From contig NZ_VCEI01000031.1 of assembly GCF_005860765.1 (NCBI RefSeq), positions 164,616 to 228,615 on the forward strand: 64,000 nucleotides of DNA, given 5' to 3'. The translations under genes and the position numbers were made by a program. Shown here in pieces: positions 61,126-64,000 of the stretch. The notes under the pieces are model-generated. The model worked only from the letters and a program-made list of their open reading frames with translations. It did not search any database and was not told the origin of the DNA. Every line of letters starts with the position of its first letter. Position 1 is the stretch's first letter. Source of the stretch: Dyadobacter sediminis. Its GTDB lineage: Bacteria; Bacteroidota; Bacteroidia; Cytophagales; Spirosomataceae.

Positions 61126-61492
61126 AGTATCCTTTGTCCTGATCGTTGTAACTACATATATACAAAATATAGGTGCTTGTTCCTGCTTATAACCAAGTAG
61201 AAACAAGCACTAATTCTTTCCAAGTCATTCAAAGCTAACTTTATCATACATCTGCTTTTGAGTCTTTGGTTTCTTATAAATCATTGATTTCAACATAATA
61301 ATCATCTGGTTGTAATTACCAACCTGATTCAAACATTTCCTTTATACCCGAACTTTTCGCTTTGTCAATTCAATCTCTTGATTCAATTACTTTCAGTCAT
61401 AACTCGTTTTTAAGCCTTATTAAAGGGAATGCTATAATTGCTGGCTATATTGACTTTCTATGTATTTAAGTATTGGTTCCTTCTATTTTATG
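61126..61492. other. Gene-free stretch after dxs
   Basis: No supported ORF. A hairpin at 61173-61210 (GTGCTTGTT with AACAAGCAC, outer part of a longer imperfect stem) may end dxs transcription, though no strong T-run follows. The rest is AT-rich, without recognisable coding or repeat content. Confidence 0.5.
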
Positions 61493-62335
61493 AGGTCAAG
61501 AACATTAGTCATGGAGCAACTTGAATTAAGCTTATAATTGAGGAAGTATTTGGTATTTCTTACATCTCAAAATGTGCATGAAACGATTTGAAGCCAGACT
61601 GCCTGACTTTTTCATACCACTTTGCCAATCTGATGAGCCTTTATATTTTTTAGTAGTAGAGATATTATTGCTTAGTTCCAATTGTTTGATCATTTGCCCT
61701 TTTAAGACTAGAGAAACATTCAAATAAGAGTTATGCTTTACTCTCTGGCTGTTAGTACAGGTATCAGGCTTTTTGTACAACGTATATCTAATTAGAGCCG
61801 GTATTGTTTTACCAAACCGCTATTGCCAGCATCGTCAGCTGATATTCTTTTGCTTGCTAAATAGCATTATCCTCTTGATTTAAATCTTCATAATTTCAAT
61901 GCAGACTTTATCGCCAACTTTTGAAACCGACTTAGAAATGAAAATATTGAAGTAAGTCAATCCCTGCCATTAACACCTTAAAACCGTACAATTGCCAAAA
62001 TGTTATTTGGAATACTATCAACTAAAATCCTTGCAACGATCTATTGAAAACTTACTACTCATCAACGTTCCATTAGCTACCTCAATTAAGTCTCTAAAGA
62101 CTACTTTCCTATTTAGTATCAGATTATTTGATACGTTAAATATAACGAAATCTTATATAGCCTCTAATGAAAAAATCTTGGACAGTAACTATTGGAAAGA
62201 AGTCTAAGAGAGTAAATTTTTTCTTTCAAAATCATTCTCTTGTACATTTCTTATTAAACACAAATAAGAAAGGCTTCGCCCTATTAGCCAGTAGAAATCA
62301 AATTTGAATTTTCTAGAATGAACTTTGAAGATAGC
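61493..62335 (-). mobile_element. Older decayed ISAon1-like relic
   Basis: The stretch aligns by eye, with many substitutions and indels, to the better-preserved element at 62374-63846: the left end GGTCAAGAAC...GGAGCAACTTG, the TTTGAAGCCAGACTGCCTGACT segment, the region around TTCCATTAGCTACCTCA, and TTTTTTCTTTC...ATCATTCTC. A large internal part of the transposase is missing. The 82-residue frame at 61532-61780 is a remnant. The right end is unclear and was judged by fading similarity. Confidence 0.65.
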
Positions 62336-62383
62336 AGCTGAGCCCAGAACAGGAAGCTCTCAAGACGAACAGGTTCAAGATAA

Positions 62384-62412
62384 AAACGGATCAAGACCAA
62401 ATGTTGTGGAGC
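62384..62412. repeat. Left terminal inverted repeat of the IS
   Basis: Core ACGGATCAAG and TTGTGGAGC; reverse complement of the right end at 63808-63837, with a variable eight-base centre. Confidence 0.65.
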
Positions 62413-62420
62413 AACTTGGA

Positions 62421-63427
62421 TTAAGCATATAACTGAGTTAGGCGATAATGGAAGAATTTGACATTACGAACCCCTCGAAACTGACTTCTAAAAGCTTTGA
62501 TCTTCGCGTTGAAGGATTCGGCGGATGCATTGGTACTTCTGTTGTCAAAATAGTTGACAATAGTTTTGTAGTGATTCTGGATTGAACGGGCGACGGTATT
62601 GAATGATTTGAAACCGGATTGCCTGACCATTTCATGCCATTTTGCAAGCCTAGTGAGCCCATAAATCTTTTTGGTAATTTTCGAGAAGATGTTGCTTAAT
62701 TCTATCGACAACTTTTATGCCCGTTTAAGGTCTGGAAAGCGTTCAAAGAGAAGTTGCGCTCTTTCTTGCTGGCTATCAGTCCAGGCATTAGGCTTTTTAT
62801 ACAATGCATATCTGCTCCGCGCTAGTAATTGTTTTACGGTAGCACCGTTGGGCAATATTTCTGGCTGATATTCTGCCTGAGCGGCTTTTGCTGCCTGGAT
62901 GGCGTCATTTTCTTGATCCAGCGCTTGCCAACGATGTTTGATTCGGATCTCTTGCAAAGCTTCGATAGCTAACCTTTGCACGTGAAAACGGTCGGAGACG
63001 CGTGTTGCCCGTGGAAAACATCTCTTAGCGATCATTAATATGCTACCAGCCATGTCAAGCGTAATTTGAGATACCTTTTTACGTCGTGCTTCTGGAATTT
63101 TGCGCATGACTTCAATAACTGCTTCGGCCTTGGTGCCTGCGATGATGGCTATAATGCTCCCTTTGCCGCCTTTGGCGGTTTTATTAGTGAGTATAGTGTA
63201 CAACTCACCATGTGAAAGGCTGGTCCGTCAATAGATAAATGAAACCCTAGATTCTCAGAAAACAATAGCCACTTTTTGGCATGGACTCGCTGATTCCAAC
63301 CTTTGAATCCACTCTGAAGATCGGGGTACTGACGCAATAATGCTATCCTATCAACTCCGTAGAACCCTCCAATAGATCTGATATTATTCGGGTTGGTATC
63401 TACCGATTTTCGCCTGGCGGCCCGGTT
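62421..63427 (-). pseudogene. ISAon1-like transposase, disrupted
   Basis: Read on the minus strand, three pieces join into one DDE transposase. Frame one, 63427 to about 63227, holds VHAKKWLLFSENLGFHLSID, ending at the first catalytic Asp. A single-base loss at 63224-63226 shifts the frame; the second piece, 63226-62715, has HGELYTILTNKTAKGGKGS, ITLDMAGSMILMIAK-like and RVSDRFHVQRLAIEALQEIRIKHRW. An in-frame TAA at 62717-62715 stands where relatives have Tyr, and the third piece, to 62421, has SFNTVARSIQNHY and STNASAESFNAKIKAFRSQFRGVRNV. Not functional as read. Confidence 0.85.
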
Positions 63428-63761
63428 TTAAAAAAGCGGAAAACTCACTAGTCATCCGCGTTCCATTAGCTACCTCAGTCCAGTCTGGATAAACTACTTT
63501 TCCATTTTTGGTATTGAGCCATCTGCGGCGTTTAATATGAAGAAAGACCTTATGGCCTCGAATTGGGAAATCCTGAACAGTAATTGTCGAAAAGAAGCCT
63601 TTGGAAAGTAGATTTTTTCTTTCGGGATCATTCTCATCTTCATTTTTCTCATCGATATGTACGTGAAAAACACCGTCCTGCCGGTCGATAGAAGATAACT
63701 CAAAGTTTTAGAGGATGAACTCTGGTAAAAGAAATTGAATGATACGCAGGAAACTTTCCAA
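63384..63761 (-). pseudogene. ISAon1-like transposase N-terminal region, disrupted
   Basis: About 125 codons from a TTG at 63761: LESFLRIIQFLLPEFIL, then an in-frame TAA at 63710-63708 where a Tyr codon is expected, then NFELSSIDRQDGVFHVHIDE, LLSKGFFSTITVQDFPIRGHKVFLHIKRRRWLN, VVYPDWTEVANGTRMTSEFSAFLK. This is the separate N-terminal ORF typical of ISAon1-type elements. It overlaps the transposase frame by about 44 bases in a +1 register. Confidence 0.8.
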
Positions 63762-63877
63762 AATAAACTGGTTTGATTAAAAACACAAACCTAGATAAAT
63801 CCTATGCGCTCCACAAGTTTTTAACTTGATCCGTTTTGTATTTGAATGTAACGCCGGGGCGGGGATGGAGCACAAAG

Positions 63878-63909
63878 AAAAAGACCATCTTTTTGGGGAT
63901 GGTCTTTTT
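63878..63909 (-). terminator. Terminator of the rRNA operon
   Basis: Stem AAAAAGACCATC (63878-63889) with GATGGTCTTTTT (63898-63909), loop of eight bases; it lies just after the 5S gene in its direction of transcription. Confidence 0.9.
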
Positions 63910-63917
63910 ACGATGGT

Positions 63918-64000
63918 ATTGTGGCGGCTACCTACTTTACCGGGTTTGATCCAAGTATCATCGGCGGTTCCGGGCTTAACTTCTCTGTTCGGAATGGGAA
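63918..64000 (-). rRNA. rrf: 5S ribosomal RNA, 3' part (truncated by window edge)
   Basis: The minus strand reads CCCATTCCGAACAGAGAAGT then TAAGCCCGG, CGCCGATGATACT and a 3' end near GTAGCCGCCACAA, the conserved 3' half of 5S rRNA. The 5' part lies beyond 64000, so the rest of an rRNA operon (23S, 16S) is expected to the right. The exact 3' end is uncertain by a few bases. Confidence 0.92.

Larger units (their letters stand above)
62374..63846 (-). mobile_element. Decayed ISAon1-like insertion sequence
   Basis: Bounded by imperfect inverted repeats: the left end (about 62374-62412) and the right end (about 63808-63846) share GGATCAAG, GTGGAGC and outer TTCAA when one is reverse-complemented. 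It carries a transposase N-terminal part (63384-63761) and the main transposase (62421-63427), both on the minus strand, both disrupted. About 1.47 kb, the size of an intact ISAon1-like element. No clear target duplication could be seen. Confidence 0.8.

Noticed and set aside
61992..62207. A 71-residue plus-strand frame in the IS relic
   Set aside because: It is antisense to decayed transposase sequence and has no independent support.
63429..63435. A TTTTTTA slippery heptamer at the end of the IS N-terminal ORF
   Set aside because: A -1 shift here leads to a stop codon within about ten codons; the transposase frame is +1, so this does not explain the join.

Overview
The window looks like chromosomal DNA of a Bacteroidota bacterium, most likely order Cytophagales (Dyadobacter/Spirosoma-like). 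The reasons are: several upstream regions carry the Bacteroidota TTG-N(17-21)-TAnnTTTG promoter; the proteins include lineage-typical families (DUF2480, DUF4296, a NagB-PIG-L fusion, GH3 family, Bat-type DUF58/VWA proteins, a rhomboid with a C-terminal DUF6576-like tail); and the insertion sequence is ISAon1-like. Almost all of the window is dense, ordinary chromosome. Genus and species are inference.

Layout. 1-1.6 kb: end of a glycan gene group on the minus strand (GT2 fragment, GT-C-like membrane protein). 1.7-7.1 kb: unknown protein, nicotinamidase-like hydrolase, uvrA, an AGCTAA-rich repeat patch, FAH-family enzyme. 7.1-10.5 kb: small secreted protein, era-der GTPase pair, initiator tRNA. 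10.6-14.4 kb: soluble PQQ-type sugar dehydrogenase, a Panacea (DUF4065) antitoxin-like gene overlapping a two-helix membrane protein gene, and a secreted beta-rich protein with a small partner. 14.5-18.4 kb: GT-C-like membrane protein and an MBOAT/SGNH acetylation pair. 18.6-22.4 kb: rpmH, rnpA, a S41 protease, tsaB, DUF2480. 22.3-25.8 kb: rnhB behind VWA, BatD-like and DUF58 genes. 25.9-32.8 kb: DUF4296 lipoprotein, polyprenol-phosphate mannosyltransferase-like GT2, M20 amidohydrolase, then a five-gene plus-strand cluster (methyltransferase, beta-propeller hydrolase-like, PhyH dioxygenase, two GT2s). 32.8-41.3 kb: membrane protein, dxr, GH3, mreBCD, ECF sigma with a small putative anti-sigma, gmk, nadD, lipoprotein. 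41.5-47 kb: NTF2-like protein, AraC regulator with palindromic sites, acyl-CoA dehydrogenase, two tandem paralogous GT-C-like proteins. 47-61.1 kb: serS, aspartokinase, ribH, TPR protein, glyA, nagB fusion, a small membrane ORF, mutL, two rhomboids, dxs. 61.1-63.85 kb: two decayed ISAon1-like elements. 63.9-64 kb: 3' part of a minus-strand 5S rRNA with its terminator, so an rRNA operon continues beyond the right edge.

How genes work together. dxr and dxs are both enzymes of the MEP isoprenoid pathway; mreBCD shapes the cell wall; uvrA, mutL and rnhB serve DNA maintenance; era, der, rpmH, rnpA, tsaB, serS and tRNA-fMet serve translation; gmk, nadD, ribH and glyA make nucleotides and cofactors. 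Several gene sets (GT2, GT-C, MBOAT/SGNH, PhyH/methyltransferase) point to building and decorating surface glycans.

The less ordinary items are the Panacea-linked membrane protein (possible toxin-antitoxin pair), the five-gene glycan-decoration cluster, the terminator hairpins that sit directly before rnpA and tsaB, the repeated TTGTACAA sites around the AraC gene, an unannotated-size 54-residue membrane ORF, and the two generations of decaying ISAon1-like elements beside the rRNA operon. I saw no CRISPR array, prophage or replication origin.
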